Source of the DNA: Arenimonas sp. SCN 70-307
Lineage (GTDB): Bacteria; Pseudomonadota; Gammaproteobacteria; Xanthomonadales; Xanthomonadaceae
DNA length: 59,296 bases
Direction: 5' to 3'
NCBI RefSeq assembly: GCF_001724815.1
Contig: NZ_MEDO01000016.1
Coordinates: 1 to 59,296 of the forward strand
In this document: in pieces, positions 1 to 7,853 of the stretch
How the letters are laid out: every line of letters starts with the position of its first letter
How positions within the stretch are numbered: the stretch's first letter is position 1
Translations under genes and position numbers: made by a program
Notes under the pieces: model-generated
Told to the model about the DNA's origin: nothing
The model's database searches: none
What the model saw: only the letters and a program-made list of their open reading frames with translations

Positions 1-84
1 CCCCACGATTCCCTCGGCGATCTGACGCCCGCCGAGGTCCGCCAGCAATACGAGGAAAGTTCTACTTTTGCCTTGTGTGCTTGA
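1..84 (+). CDS. IS3-family transposase OrfB, C-terminal end (cut by window edge)
   Basis: An open frame enters from the left edge and stops at 82-84. Its 27 residues contain HDSLGDLTPAEVRQQY, the usual end of IS3-family OrfB (DDE integrase-core) transposases, where an RPH-x-SLG-x-LTP stretch follows the last catalytic Glu. Only the tail is visible, so neither the subgroup nor activity can be judged. The right IS end should lie in the next few dozen bases; a C-run/G-run dyad sits at about 102-120, but no terminal repeat can be confirmed without the left end. Confidence 0.8.
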   Translation, partial: PHDSLGDLTPAEVRQQYEESSTFALCA

Positions 85-241
85 CGGGGAAGCTTACGTA
101 ACCCCCCCCAAATCATGGGGGATTAGCCCTGAGTCCGCCGCGATTGGAACAATGGAGGGGCGCGCTTCGAGATTGTCTCTCAAACCAACCCAGTTGCTGA
201 CATTCCCGGAACGAACTCGGAGGCTTCGACGATTGGATCGC
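85..241. other. Spacer between IS3 remnant and recombinase-like gene
   Basis: There is no convincing gene here. The small plus-strand frame across it lacks family features and overlaps the 3' end of the minus-strand gene. The stretch probably contains the right end of the IS3 element and a small dyad (CCCCC-n7-GGGGG near 105-119). Confidence 0.4.
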
Positions 242-3200
242 TCAAGCAGCGAGCCTTAGATCGCGACAGACTGCCAAACCCGCGGCGACCCAAAGCACCG
301 CCAAGACCCACTCCAGGACCGGCTCACTGCCATAGGCGCTCTCGCCCTTCTGTGCGAGGAAGTACCCCACGTCTCCCTTTTCGGTCGAACTGCTCCCCAA
401 CTCGTAACCAATCATCTCTGCCAGGGCGCGCAGTCGCGCGACGGCCGCCGGTTCAATCAGGGCCACCGACCCCCGGGGCACCTTGATGCGCGAACAGTGG
501 GCCCACTCCTTCGCCATGTCGCCCAAGCCCTGCGGTTTACGGTCCAGCAGCGCCATAAGATCGAGGTATACCGGCGTCCTTCGGGGCCTGCTCAGGTCAT
601 CTTTCGACAGTATCCGTCGGGTTCGAAGGGTAAGTTCCTGACAGCGAGCGTGGATGGCCTTAGCGGTCCCCACGTCAACGTCGACGATGTCGACCACCTC
701 TTCAGGATCGTAGCCCATGGCCAACGCGTTCATTACGCTCTCTACGGCCCACAGGGGGAAGCCGGTCACGGTCGACTTGTAAGGCGGTGGATCAGGGAGT
801 TCCTCGCTAGGCCACTCGGGATCAGGCATGTGCAGCGTGAGGGCCAGCCTAGTCCTCTCATCGGGCCCGTCGCTGGTGTTCCTCGCATGGCGCCAACGCT
901 GCCAGCGCTGGTCAAGGGTGGCGACGGGGAGGCCGGAGAGCGCTGAAGCCGCGCCCCGCTCCGCCGCCGCCCTCACAGGCCGATCCAGCTCCATCCATGC
1001 CGAAGGATCCCCGATATAGGACGCGATAGGCGTTGCGATCGTTGCGTGTCCGCACACCTTGAGCACGCGATAGACATCCCGGGCCCTCGGGGCCCTGGCC
1101 CGGCGAACCCGGTCGTGCCGGTTTCGGACCCCGCGCTTTCGGAGCCAGTAGGTACGTCCGCGGGATTGCCGCGTCCGCCACCGAATCAGTTCACCAAGGC
1201 GATCAAGAAAGACCCTCCTCGGATAGCGGTCGCCCAGGGGGCCATCCAGCGTCGCGAATAGCGGTATGTGGATCCAATCCTCTTCCGGCCGGTGTCGACG
1301 CTGTCCCTGAATCCATTCGACGAACCAGGCGCGGTGGCTCTGCCAGACCTCGCCGTCGAGCGGTATGAATCCGGATGACGTGCGGGTCTTGACCTCCGCG
1401 TACTTCCCAGCGCTTCGCAGCTGTATGAAATCACCGTCCGGGCCGACGTGAATATCAGCCAGCGTGAGTCCGTAGACGGATTGCGGGCGGGCGTTCGACG
1501 CCTCGAGCAGCAGGGCGGAGCCGAAGGACAGTTCGCGCTCCCGGCGCTCGACGGGGCTCTTCCCGTCCATGGCTTTCGGCGAGACATCCTCTGCCAGTTC
1601 ACGAAGGATGCCGTTGACCTCGGCGTCCGTAACGATCGCCGGGTCCTTGCCTCGGATGGCTTCTCCCGCACTCAAATAGACCAGATCCCAGTTCGGCGTG
1701 GCGATGTCATGGTCCTTCTCAACGAACTCGAGGAAGCGCCGGACCTCATCGAGGACATCGGGCTTGTCCTTGTTTTTGGACAGGACAATCGAAGCCAGGA
1801 GAGCGTTGGTCAGGGTTTCTTCGTCCACATCACGCAGATCGACCGTTGCAGGCACCGCCGCCAGCGACGGGGCAATACAGTGGTAGATCCTGTAGATGGT
1901 TCGGAGCCTCATGCCTCCTTTGGACCGGGGGCCGCCCGTGACCATGAGCTGCTTTACATACCCGAGGGTCATGCGCGGCAGCGTTGGCTTACGACCGAGC
2001 TCTCCAAGGACCCTTTTTACTTCGGGCAGGAGCTGCTTGATTCGTCCCTTGGGCGGCAAGGCTGGCGCACCGGCAATATCGCCCCGATAGTCCGCGTGGA
2101 AGCACCGCATAAGCCGGCGAACTTTTTCGTCGCCCGCTGAATCTGGCGAGGCGGCGCTCCTGCGGCTCCTTTCCTTATCGCTGGACAGATCCGATAGCGC
2201 ATCCGGGGGCTCGGGTCCCGGAAGCGAGAAACCATCCTCCGCAGCAGCAATGCGATCCGCCCGGACACTGGCGGGCTGGACCACCCCATTCATCACCAGG
2301 CGCTCCGGCCCGGTCAGCTCGGCGGCGCCAGCCGTGCGCAAGGTCCCAATCATCCAGTCGCGCAGTTGGGTGTCGGAAATGCCGCTTGGCAATCGTTCTG
2401 GCATGAATGCCTTCAGGAATCGCCCGAGCTCGGCCGACCCCTCGCTACACACCCTTTCGACCAGGTCCTGCCAGCCGGCTCGCTGTCCCGACCGATGGAG
2501 CAATGGGGCCGCCGGGCCAGTGAGCGGCATATGCCCGTCGCCCAGCGGAACGCGCAGCAACCATCCATTAGTCTTGCTGTGCGTGGCCTTCCCAATGCCG
2601 AGGGCAATCACTTGCGCCTCTTTAAGGCTTCGGTAGGGCGTGTGGGCCAGGATCGCCCAGATGGCCAGATGGGCCTGCCAGATCGCTCCGCCTTTCGATG
2701 CCCTTGTGCTCGAAGCGGCCACCACCAAGGCTGCCCGGAGCTCATCAGAAATTGCCAACGCAAGGCCGATACCTGGGACGAAGGGACTGGGAACCGATTT
2801 GAAGGAGGGGTGCTGGAGCGGCGGAAGAGAGGCGAAGCACTGCTTGCGCTTGCAGGCCCAAAGCAGAGCGCTGCTCAGTATCCGCGCCCCCAAGTAGGCA
2901 TGGACGGGCTCGTAGCGCGGTGAGCGCAGCCGGGCCAGAACCACATCCACCATATCCGGCGTAATGCGGGGTCGTTCGGCATTCGGGTCCTTGAGCCGCA
3001 GGCGAAGCTCACCGCGGTCACCTTTGGATAGGTAAGGAACGAGGACGGCAGACGTCGGCAGGCGCCCAAGACCCTCGATGAGCTCCTTCTGGACGACTGG
3101 GGTGATTTCCCGACGGCGCTCATTGAGGGCGCGTTTGAGCTCATGGATGCGCCGCTCGAAGCTCGCACGATGTTCTTGCGCGGCTTGGTCAAAGTCGCGC

Positions 3201-5551
3201 AGCGGAATGTCGGCCAGGATGCTTTGTGGGTCTTTGGGGTTATGGCCGCCCAGCCAGCCCACCGATTCGAGCCATTCATCTATCGGGCCCGCAAGGATCG
3301 AGCCCAGAACCTCAGGTGGATAGGGCGCCATGTCGGACACGGCGTGGACCTCGCCCTCCAGCCATCCCATCTGGAAGTAGCGATGCTCGGGATCCACGCC
3401 GGCCCGGATAAGGGCCTGGTCGAGGGCGTGGCGATGAAGATTCGGGCGCTCCGCCCAGACCGCCGGCAGTCGAGCCAGGAGCTCGCCGACGTCCAAAGGC
3501 TCGACTGAACCGTTGGGTGCCGGGAGGCTGAAGACGGGCTCCGCGCCTCGGAGGATCTTGCGAGCGAGGTCCCGAGCGGCGGCGGTGGCCTGCAGATCCT
3601 TCGCGAGGCGACGCAGCTCCTCGACGAAGGACGCGAGGGCCCCCATGAATCTCCAGCCCGTTCCGACCAGTCGGGTAAGCCGCGCAGGATCCGAGCGCTT
3701 GTCTCGGATCAGCGCCATGGCCTTGGTCGGGAGGAAGTCCGTCAGGTGGATCGCACCCAACGCCATGAATGGCCGGTGGCCGGTCGCCAACATGAGGTGC
3801 AGTGCGAGGCTGTCTCGTTGCCGCCGCCAGTCGTCCACGTCCCGCATTACTTTGGGGCGCCCGCGGCCTGGCTTGCTGGAAATCCCCACCGCTGCCCAAG
3901 CGCCCTCGAATGCTTCGCGATGAGGGCGCACCCGCGAACCGACCATGTGGGTGCACTGAGCCCGCAGCTCGGACGTCAGCAGGGTGCTGACAACCCGCGC
4001 CTCGGTTTCCTCTGCGCCAGCTTCCGTCCCTTCTGGGGAATCAGGGTCCTGAAGCCCGACGTTGGCCAATCCCGCCCGATGGGCAAGCATCTCCGCAGGG
4101 AAGGCCCCGTAGTAGGTCGGGGCGGGGCTCGCACCAAAGGTGTCCCCGAACGCGATTTGGGCAGCGTCCTGTCCGAGCGTGCCGGCCAGCTCGGCCGCGA
4201 TACGGAGGCGATAGACAGGTCGGGTGGCGGACCGGGTCGGTTCAAACACACCCAGGGTTTGACGCACCTCCGTGGACGCCAGCCAGGCCTTGCGGTCTTT
4301 CGGCGAGACCACCTCTGGCAGCAGAAGCCCAGTGTCTTGATGCGATTCTGACTTTTCCCTTAGGGCAAGCAGCCGCCGGCAAAGGCTTATCGCCGTCGGC
4401 GAAAGTGGAAAAAGAATGTCTCCACCCGTCGATTGCCAGAAACTGATTGCCTCTGGCTTTGGCGAATAGGCGCCCCTTGGTCTGGATTCAGGACGCCTGA
4501 GCGCCCCAACCTTGAGGTCAATGATCGGCCCGGCCACGGCCTCGCCATCGCCAAACGCCGTGGCTTCAGCCTCGACCCGGCTCAGGCCGACTTCAATCCC
4601 CAGCAGGTAATCGAGCCCCTGCTCTGCCAGCGGGAGGTCGTTGGCATCGAGTCCGGCTTGGATCAGACCTGCGGTGCGCTCCCAGGCCTGCCGCGCCACG
4701 GGTCGGGGGAGGATGTTGTCGGGTTCCCTGAGCAGCTCCGGGCTGGACCGCCGGTGGATTTCCTTGCCGATGGCAGCCGCCAAGCGGTTCTTCAGGCCGT
4801 GGCGCTCCCCGGTCTCCTCTACCGCATCCAACTCCCAGCCAGAAACGAGATCGGGCTCGGAGGGATCCTCAAGGAGCGGGTCCGGAGGGTCCGACGCCGG
4901 ACCGTCGAGCGGGCGGGGTCGGAGCTCGTCCCCTTCGGCAGTAGTCTCCAAGGGCCTGAGCAACCTCGAAACTACAGCTGCTAGCCACTCCGTCCAGGCG
5001 AGGTCGAAGTCTCCGTGGCCGGTAAGAACCTTGGGATCGCAGGAGATCGTCCGAAGGTATGCGATCCGTTCCCGAAGCGATCTCAGCCCGTCGCAGTCGC
5101 CGATGGCATCGCGGAGCTTGTTGGTCTTCCTGTCCGAAGACAGGCCGCGAAGCCAGCTGCAAACCGGTTCAATTTCTTCGTCAGACCAGCCAGTCAGACG
5201 GAGCTCGAGAATCAGCCAAGCCAAGGTACGTTGGAGGAGGATACCGCCGACAGACGGAAGGCTGAACAGGGCCGTAGCTAGGGGGAAGTCCTCTGTCTTA
5301 CCTCGGGTGGCAATGTCGCTCCAGTCCCTTCGACCTGCAGCAAGTCCCACCCACTGGCAACGGTTCCGGGCCACGAACGCGAGGGTCCTGCGGAAGGCCC
5401 GGACCCCCTGCGGAGGCCTGTCGGCGATCTGCAGGTAGACCCTCGCCAATGCCCCTTCCCAACTCGGGTGAAACACGGATACTGACCCGAGGCAGGGATC
5501 TGCCACGTGGCAATCGGAGGGTGTCCTAGCCGCTGCGCCGGGGTCGCTCAA
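242..5551 (-). CDS. Very large protein with two tyrosine-recombinase-like modules
   Basis: The protein has 1769 residues with no signal peptide or membrane segment. Two regions resemble tyrosine recombinase catalytic domains. The first, about residues 565-760, has a box-I-like LMLATGHRP and a later HRHALDQ...FQMGW segment. The second, about 1330-1510, has a box-I-like ASNARPQS, an SGFIPL strand segment and VCGHATIATPIASYI, which resembles the LGH-S-x-TT-x-xY end of integrases. The full catalytic Arg-Lys-His-Arg-His-Tyr set is not clear in either module. The start is TTG at 5551, just after an in-frame stop. An ATG at 5566-5568 in another frame (MSKGPA then stop) could be the true start if a one-base shift lies between them. 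Lower GC than the rest, the adjacent IS3 end and the tRNA remnant upstream point to a mobile-island gene. Its role in integration is inference. Confidence 0.6.
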   Translation of the reverse strand: MSDPGAAARTPSDCHVADPCLGSVSVFHPSWEGALARVYLQIADRPPQGVRAFRRTLAFVARNRCQWVGLAAGRRDWSDIATRGKTEDFPLATALFSLPSVGGILLQRTLAWLILELRLTGWSDEEIEPVCSWLRGLSSDRKTNKLRDAIGDCDGLRSLRERIAYLRTISCDPKVLTGHGDFDLAWTEWLAAVVSRLLRPLETTAEGDELRPRPLDGPASDPPDPLLEDPSEPDLVSGWELDAVEETGERHGLKNRLAAAIGKEIHRRSSPELLREPDNILPRPVARQAWERTAGLIQAGLDANDLPLAEQGLDYLLGIEVGLSRVEAEATAFGDGEAVAGPIIDLKVGALRRPESRPRGAYSPKPEAISFWQSTGGDILFPLSPTAISLCRRLLALREKSESHQDTGLLLPEVVSPKDRKAWLASTEVRQTLGVFEPTRSATRPVYRLRIAAELAGTLGQDAAQIAFGDTFGASPAPTYYGAFPAEMLAHRAGLANVGLQDPDSPEGTEAGAEETEARVVSTLLTSELRAQCTHMVGSRVRPHREAFEGAWAAVGISSKPGRGRPKVMRDVDDWRRQRDSLALHLMLATGHRPFMALGAIHLTDFLPTKAMALIRDKRSDPARLTRLVGTGWRFMGALASFVEELRRLAKDLQATAAARDLARKILRGAEPVFSLPAPNGSVEPLDVGELLARLPAVWAERPNLHRHALDQALIRAGVDPEHRYFQMGWLEGEVHAVSDMAPYPPEVLGSILAGPIDEWLESVGWLGGHNPKDPQSILADIPLRDFDQAAQEHRASFERRIHELKRALNERRREITPVVQKELIEGLGRLPTSAVLVPYLSKGDRGELRLRLKDPNAERPRITPDMVDVVLARLRSPRYEPVHAYLGARILSSALLWACKRKQCFASLPPLQHPSFKSVPSPFVPGIGLALAISDELRAALVVAASSTRASKGGAIWQAHLAIWAILAHTPYRSLKEAQVIALGIGKATHSKTNGWLLRVPLGDGHMPLTGPAAPLLHRSGQRAGWQDLVERVCSEGSAELGRFLKAFMPERLPSGISDTQLRDWMIGTLRTAGAAELTGPERLVMNGVVQPASVRADRIAAAEDGFSLPGPEPPDALSDLSSDKERSRRSAASPDSAGDEKVRRLMRCFHADYRGDIAGAPALPPKGRIKQLLPEVKRVLGELGRKPTLPRMTLGYVKQLMVTGGPRSKGGMRLRTIYRIYHCIAPSLAAVPATVDLRDVDEETLTNALLASIVLSKNKDKPDVLDEVRRFLEFVEKDHDIATPNWDLVYLSAGEAIRGKDPAIVTDAEVNGILRELAEDVSPKAMDGKSPVERRERELSFGSALLLEASNARPQSVYGLTLADIHVGPDGDFIQLRSAGKYAEVKTRTSSGFIPLDGEVWQSHRAWFVEWIQGQRRHRPEEDWIHIPLFATLDGPLGDRYPRRVFLDRLGELIRWRTRQSRGRTYWLRKRGVRNRHDRVRRARAPRARDVYRVLKVCGHATIATPIASYIGDPSAWMELDRPVRAAAERGAASALSGLPVATLDQRWQRWRHARNTSDGPDERTRLALTLHMPDPEWPSEELPDPPPYKSTVTGFPLWAVESVMNALAMGYDPEEVVDIVDVDVGTAKAIHARCQELTLRTRRILSKDDLSRPRRTPVYLDLMALLDRKPQGLGDMAKEWAHCSRIKVPRGSVALIEPAAVARLRALAEMIGYELGSSSTEKGDVGYFLAQKGESAYGSEPVLEWVLAVLWVAAGLAVCRDLRLAA

Positions 5552-5832
5552 GCAGGGCCTTTACTCATCAGGGTTGGCTGGCATGGGCCAGAAAATAGCC
5601 GAGGCTGCTTACGGTCTCAATCGATGCTTTTGGATGGCACCCCATTTCATGTCTAAGGCATTATGATTTAATAGTTATATTTATCAGTAGCTTGAATCAC
5701 CATGGTCACCTATTGCCGCTGACTTAAACCTATTCAACCAGACGTTGGTGGAAGCCTTCCGAAGCCCGGGTAAAGTGTCACAGGGCCTGAACTCAGTTTA
5801 AGGCCGGTTTGAAGAAAAAGTCCTTTAGATAC
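5552..5832. other. AT-rich gap upstream of the recombinase-like gene
   Basis: No gene is visible. The region is clearly more AT-rich than the rest (a TTTAATAGTTATATTTATC stretch near 5668-5687) and could hold the promoter of the minus-strand gene. It also holds one copy of a 12-base repeat, CTTCCGAAGCCC (5756-5767), and one arm of an inverted repeat, TGTCACAGGG (5776-5785). The partners of both lie in or just after the tRNA remnant. Confidence 0.5.
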
Positions 5833-5885
5833 GCGCCTGTAGCTCAGCCGGATAGAGTAGTGGCTTCCGAAGCCCAGGCGCGCCA
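5833..5885 (+). pseudogene. Truncated tRNA-Arg(CCG) lacking variable loop and T arm
   Basis: The sequence starts as a standard tRNA: acceptor strand GCGCCTG, then TAGCTCAGCCGGATAGAG for the D arm, then anticodon stem-loop GTGGC-TTCCGAA-GCC with anticodon CCG (Arg). It then jumps directly to CAGGCGC (5875-5881), a perfect partner of the 5' acceptor strand, followed by GCCA. The variable loop and the whole T arm are absent, leaving 53 nt instead of about 77. It cannot be a normal elongator tRNA. It is best explained as a remnant left by integration or excision at a tRNA-Arg gene. Confidence 0.75.
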
Positions 5886-5900
5886 AACCCCCTGTGACAA

Positions 5901-5921
5901 ATCTGGGACAGATCTGGGACA
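5901..5921 (+). repeat. Tandem ATCTGGGACA repeats next to tRNA remnant
   Basis: Two exact copies of ATCTGGGACA (5901-5910 and 5912-5921) lie 11 bases apart, one helical turn, right after the tRNA remnant and after the CCCTGTGACA arm (5890-5899). Repeats of this kind beside tRNA genes are often arm-type binding sites for tyrosine integrases. That role here is inferred. Confidence 0.5.
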
Positions 5922-5964
5922 AAACCTGATCGAGCCCCCTGCCCGGATTGAGTAGAGGCGCGCC

Positions 5965-6609
5965 ATGCCCCAGCCCATCCTCCAGATCCGGGTCGAGCTC
6001 CAGGAGATCGAGCCGCTGATCTGGCGCCGCCTGCAGGTGCCGGGCGACTACACCTTCTGGGACCTGCACGTCGCCATCCAGAGCGCTTTCGCGTGGACGG
6101 ACACTCACCTGCATGAGTTCCGGCCCGTAGGTCAGCGGGACGGCCATCCGCGCCTCGGGATGCCGCTGGACGATTTCGACGAGCGCGAAGCCTGCCCTAC
6201 GGGGCACAACCCGCCTCTCCCCGATTGGGAGCACCGCGTGGCCGATATCCTGACCCCGGCCAACCCTCGCCTAGAGTACGAATACGACTTTGGCGACGGC
6301 TGGTTGCATCTCGTCACGCTTGAAGAAGCGCTGACGGCCGCTCCGGGCAAGAAATACCCGCGCTGCACCGCAGGCGAGCGTTCGGCCCCGCCGGACGACT
6401 GCGGTGGCCCCGGCGGCTATGAAAGCCTGCTCGAAACCCTGGCCGACCCCGGGGACCCGGAGCACAAGTCGTCCCACGTCTGGGCCAGCAGCCAGAAGGG
6501 CAAGCGCGGCAAGTTCGACCCCGAAGCCTTCGACGAGCAGCAGGTGAAGTTCGCCAACCCGGCGCCTCGACTCAAACGGCTGCTGGCGTATCTGGCATCC
6601 CGGCGTTGA
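5965..6609 (+). CDS. Plasmid pRiA4b ORF-3-like family protein
   Basis: The protein has 214 residues and is full length for the family. The N-terminus (ILQIRVELQEIEPLIWRRLQ) and the central EYEYDFGDGWLHLVTLE segment are the hallmark motifs of pRiA4b ORF-3-like proteins. These are small cytoplasmic proteins frequent on plasmids, islands and beside transposons, and their biochemical role is not established. The late Cys-bearing segment YPRCTAGERSAPPDDCGGPGGY is also typical. The gene lies between the tRNA remnant and two toxin-antitoxin operons, in line with cargo of an island. Confidence 0.9.
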   Translation: MPQPILQIRVELQEIEPLIWRRLQVPGDYTFWDLHVAIQSAFAWTDTHLHEFRPVGQRDGHPRLGMPLDDFDEREACPTGHNPPLPDWEHRVADILTPANPRLEYEYDFGDGWLHLVTLEEALTAAPGKKYPRCTAGERSAPPDDCGGPGGYESLLETLADPGDPEHKSSHVWASSQKGKRGKFDPEAFDEQQVKFANPAPRLKRLLAYLASRR

Positions 6610-6650
6610 TTACGCCTGAATGAGACGATGGGCAGCCCCCCGCGGCCAGC

Positions 6651-6679
6651 TTGTCAGGACATTGTCCGGACATCATAAT
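6651..6679 (+). promoter_or_regulatory. Promoter with twin palindromic operators for tacA-tacT
   Basis: A -35 TTGTCA (6651-6656) and a -10 CATAAT (6674-6679) are separated by exactly 17 bases. Overlying the spacer are TGTCAGGACA (6652-6661) and the perfect palindrome TGTCCGGACA (6663-6672), 11 bases apart. This layout fits autorepression by the ribbon-helix-helix antitoxin encoded 30 bases downstream. Confidence 0.6.
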
Positions 6680-6709
6680 GGCTCTAGCTCGTCTCCCGAG
6701 GTGCGCACC

Positions 6710-6988
6710 ATGACTGCCGCCAACCCATCCAAATCCGAACGCATCGATGTCCGCGCCACGGCGCCGGTCAAGCAGCTGCTGCAGGAAGCGGCGCGTGCGT
6801 GCCACAAGAACGTCAGCGAGTTCCTGCTCGATGCCGGGGTGAATGCCGCGTCGCAGACGCTGGCGGATCGCCGCCGGTTCGTCCTCGACGAGACCCAATG
6901 GCAGGCCTTCCAGGAAGCCCTCGATCGCCCGGTCCAGGACAAGCCGCGCTTGCGTAAGCTCCTGCGTGAACCCGGGGCGCTGGATTGA
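6710..6988 (+). CDS. DUF1778 antitoxin (TacA-type ribbon-helix-helix)
   Basis: The protein has 92 residues. The N-terminus (SERIDVRATAPVKQLLQEAA) forms the ribbon-helix-helix DNA-binding fold of DUF1778 antitoxins. The C-terminal part (RRFVLDETQWQAFQEALDRP) is the segment that wraps around and neutralises a GNAT toxin. The ATG at 6710 fits the family N-terminus; an upstream in-frame start would add about 30 unrelated residues and run through the promoter. The stop overlaps the TTG start of the acetyltransferase, the standard arrangement for translational coupling of this TA class. It should repress its own operon through the palindromes at 6652-6672. Confidence 0.9.
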   Translation: MTAANPSKSERIDVRATAPVKQLLQEAARACHKNVSEFLLDAGVNAASQTLADRRRFVLDETQWQAFQEALDRPVQDKPRLRKLLREPGALD

Positions 6989-7491
6989 GTGGCGGTTACT
7001 CGCAAGTCCGCAAGCTCGCCGCCACCGACCGCACCGAAGTCTTCGATTGCGGCCGGGAGCCCCTGAACCAGTTCCTCCAACGATTCGCCCTGGTCAGCCA
7101 GAAGGCGAACAGTGCGCAGACCTATGTCTGCTGCCAGGGCAAGGACGTGGTCGGCTACTACAGCCTGGCGGTCGGCAGCGTCGAGCCCGATGAAGCGGCC
7201 ACGCGTGTCACCAAAGGCCTCGCCCGACATCCCGTACCGGCGATGATCCTGGCCCGGCTCGCGGTGGCGACTGCGCACCAACGGCAGGGGCTGGGACAGG
7301 CACTGCTGAAGGACGCTCTGCTTCGCACCGCGCAGGCGGCAGATATCGCCGGCATCCGATGCCTTCTGGTGCACGCCAAGGATGATGCCGCGCGAAAGTG
7401 GTACGAAAGCTGGGATTTCGAGCCCAGCCCCAGTGACCCTTACCACCTGTTCCTGCTGATGAAGGACCTCAAGGCGATTGTTGGCGAGTGA
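6985..7491 (+). CDS. GNAT acetyltransferase toxin (TacT-type)
   Basis: The protein has 168 residues. The acetyl-CoA site is visible as RLAVATAHQRQGLGQALL (QRQGLG near residues 99-104). KWYES near residue 138 supplies the Tyr that acts as general acid in TacT enzymes, which acetylate the amino group of aminoacyl-tRNAs and block translation. The N-terminal DCGREPLNQFLQRFA motif is also characteristic. The start is TTG at 6985, overlapping the antitoxin stop as TTGA. Its partner is the DUF1778 protein just upstream. Which tRNA is modified cannot be read from the sequence. Confidence 0.9.
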   Translation: MSGGYSQVRKLAATDRTEVFDCGREPLNQFLQRFALVSQKANSAQTYVCCQGKDVVGYYSLAVGSVEPDEAATRVTKGLARHPVPAMILARLAVATAHQRQGLGQALLKDALLRTAQAADIAGIRCLLVHAKDDAARKWYESWDFEPSPSDPYHLFLLMKDLKAIVGE

Positions 7492-7523
7492 GGCGGCATC
7501 GGAGCCGGCAGATACAGCGCCTG

Positions 7524-7572
7524 TTGCGTTTTCTGATTTAACAGCCTATAAGCTGTTTATACAGAAAACAGC
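7524..7572 (+). promoter_or_regulatory. hipBA promoter with AACAGC/GCTGTT operators
   Basis: A -35 TTGCGT (7524-7529) and -10 TATAAG (7547-7552) are spaced by 17 bases. The -10 lies inside an inverted repeat, AACAGC (7540-7545) with GCTGTT (7552-7557). A further AACAGC half-site lies at 7567-7572, and another dyad, ACAG-CGC-CTGT, at 7514-7524. Several operators around the promoter match the known cooperative autorepression of hipBA. Confidence 0.55.
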
Positions 7573-7577
7573 CCAGG

Positions 7578-7853
7578 ATGCGTGCCATGAGCCAGTACAC
7601 CGTCCGAACCCCCGACCAGTTGCCTGCCCTGCTCAAGGCCTTCCGTAAACAGGCCGGACTGACCCAGGGCCAGCTCGCCACGCGCCTGGGCATCACGCAG
7701 CAGACACTCTCCGCCCTCGAGCGCAACGCCCACAAGGTCAGCGCCGACCGGCTGCTGCAGTTGCTGGGCATCCTGGGCGTGGACCTGGTGCTGCAGTCGC
7801 GCGGCCACGGAACCGACCCGAAGCCCTCCGCCACGGGAGGTGCCGGATGGTGA
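7578..7853 (+). CDS. hipB: HipB-like XRE-family antitoxin
   Basis: The protein has 91 residues. A helix-turn-helix of the Cro/XRE type spans about residues 22-75 (RKQAGLTQGQLATRLGI then TQQTLSALERNA). It is the DNA-binding antitoxin of a HipBA pair and should repress its own promoter through the AACAGC/GCTGTT repeats just upstream. A second in-frame ATG at 7587 is an alternative start. The end overlaps the first codons of hipA (7847-7853), suggesting coupled translation. The Gly/Ala C-terminal tail may be unstructured. Confidence 0.88.
   Translation: MRAMSQYTVRTPDQLPALLKAFRKQAGLTQGQLATRLGITQQTLSALERNAHKVSADRLLQLLGILGVDLVLQSRGHGTDPKPSATGGAGW

Noticed and set aside
68-259. Small plus-strand frame after the IS3 tail
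   Set aside because: It starts inside the transposase tail in another frame, has no family features and overlaps the large gene's end.
497-5438. Several plus-strand frames within 497-5438 opposite the large recombinase-like gene
   Set aside because: They are short and mutually overlapping, without recognisable motifs; they follow from the GC-rich antisense strand.
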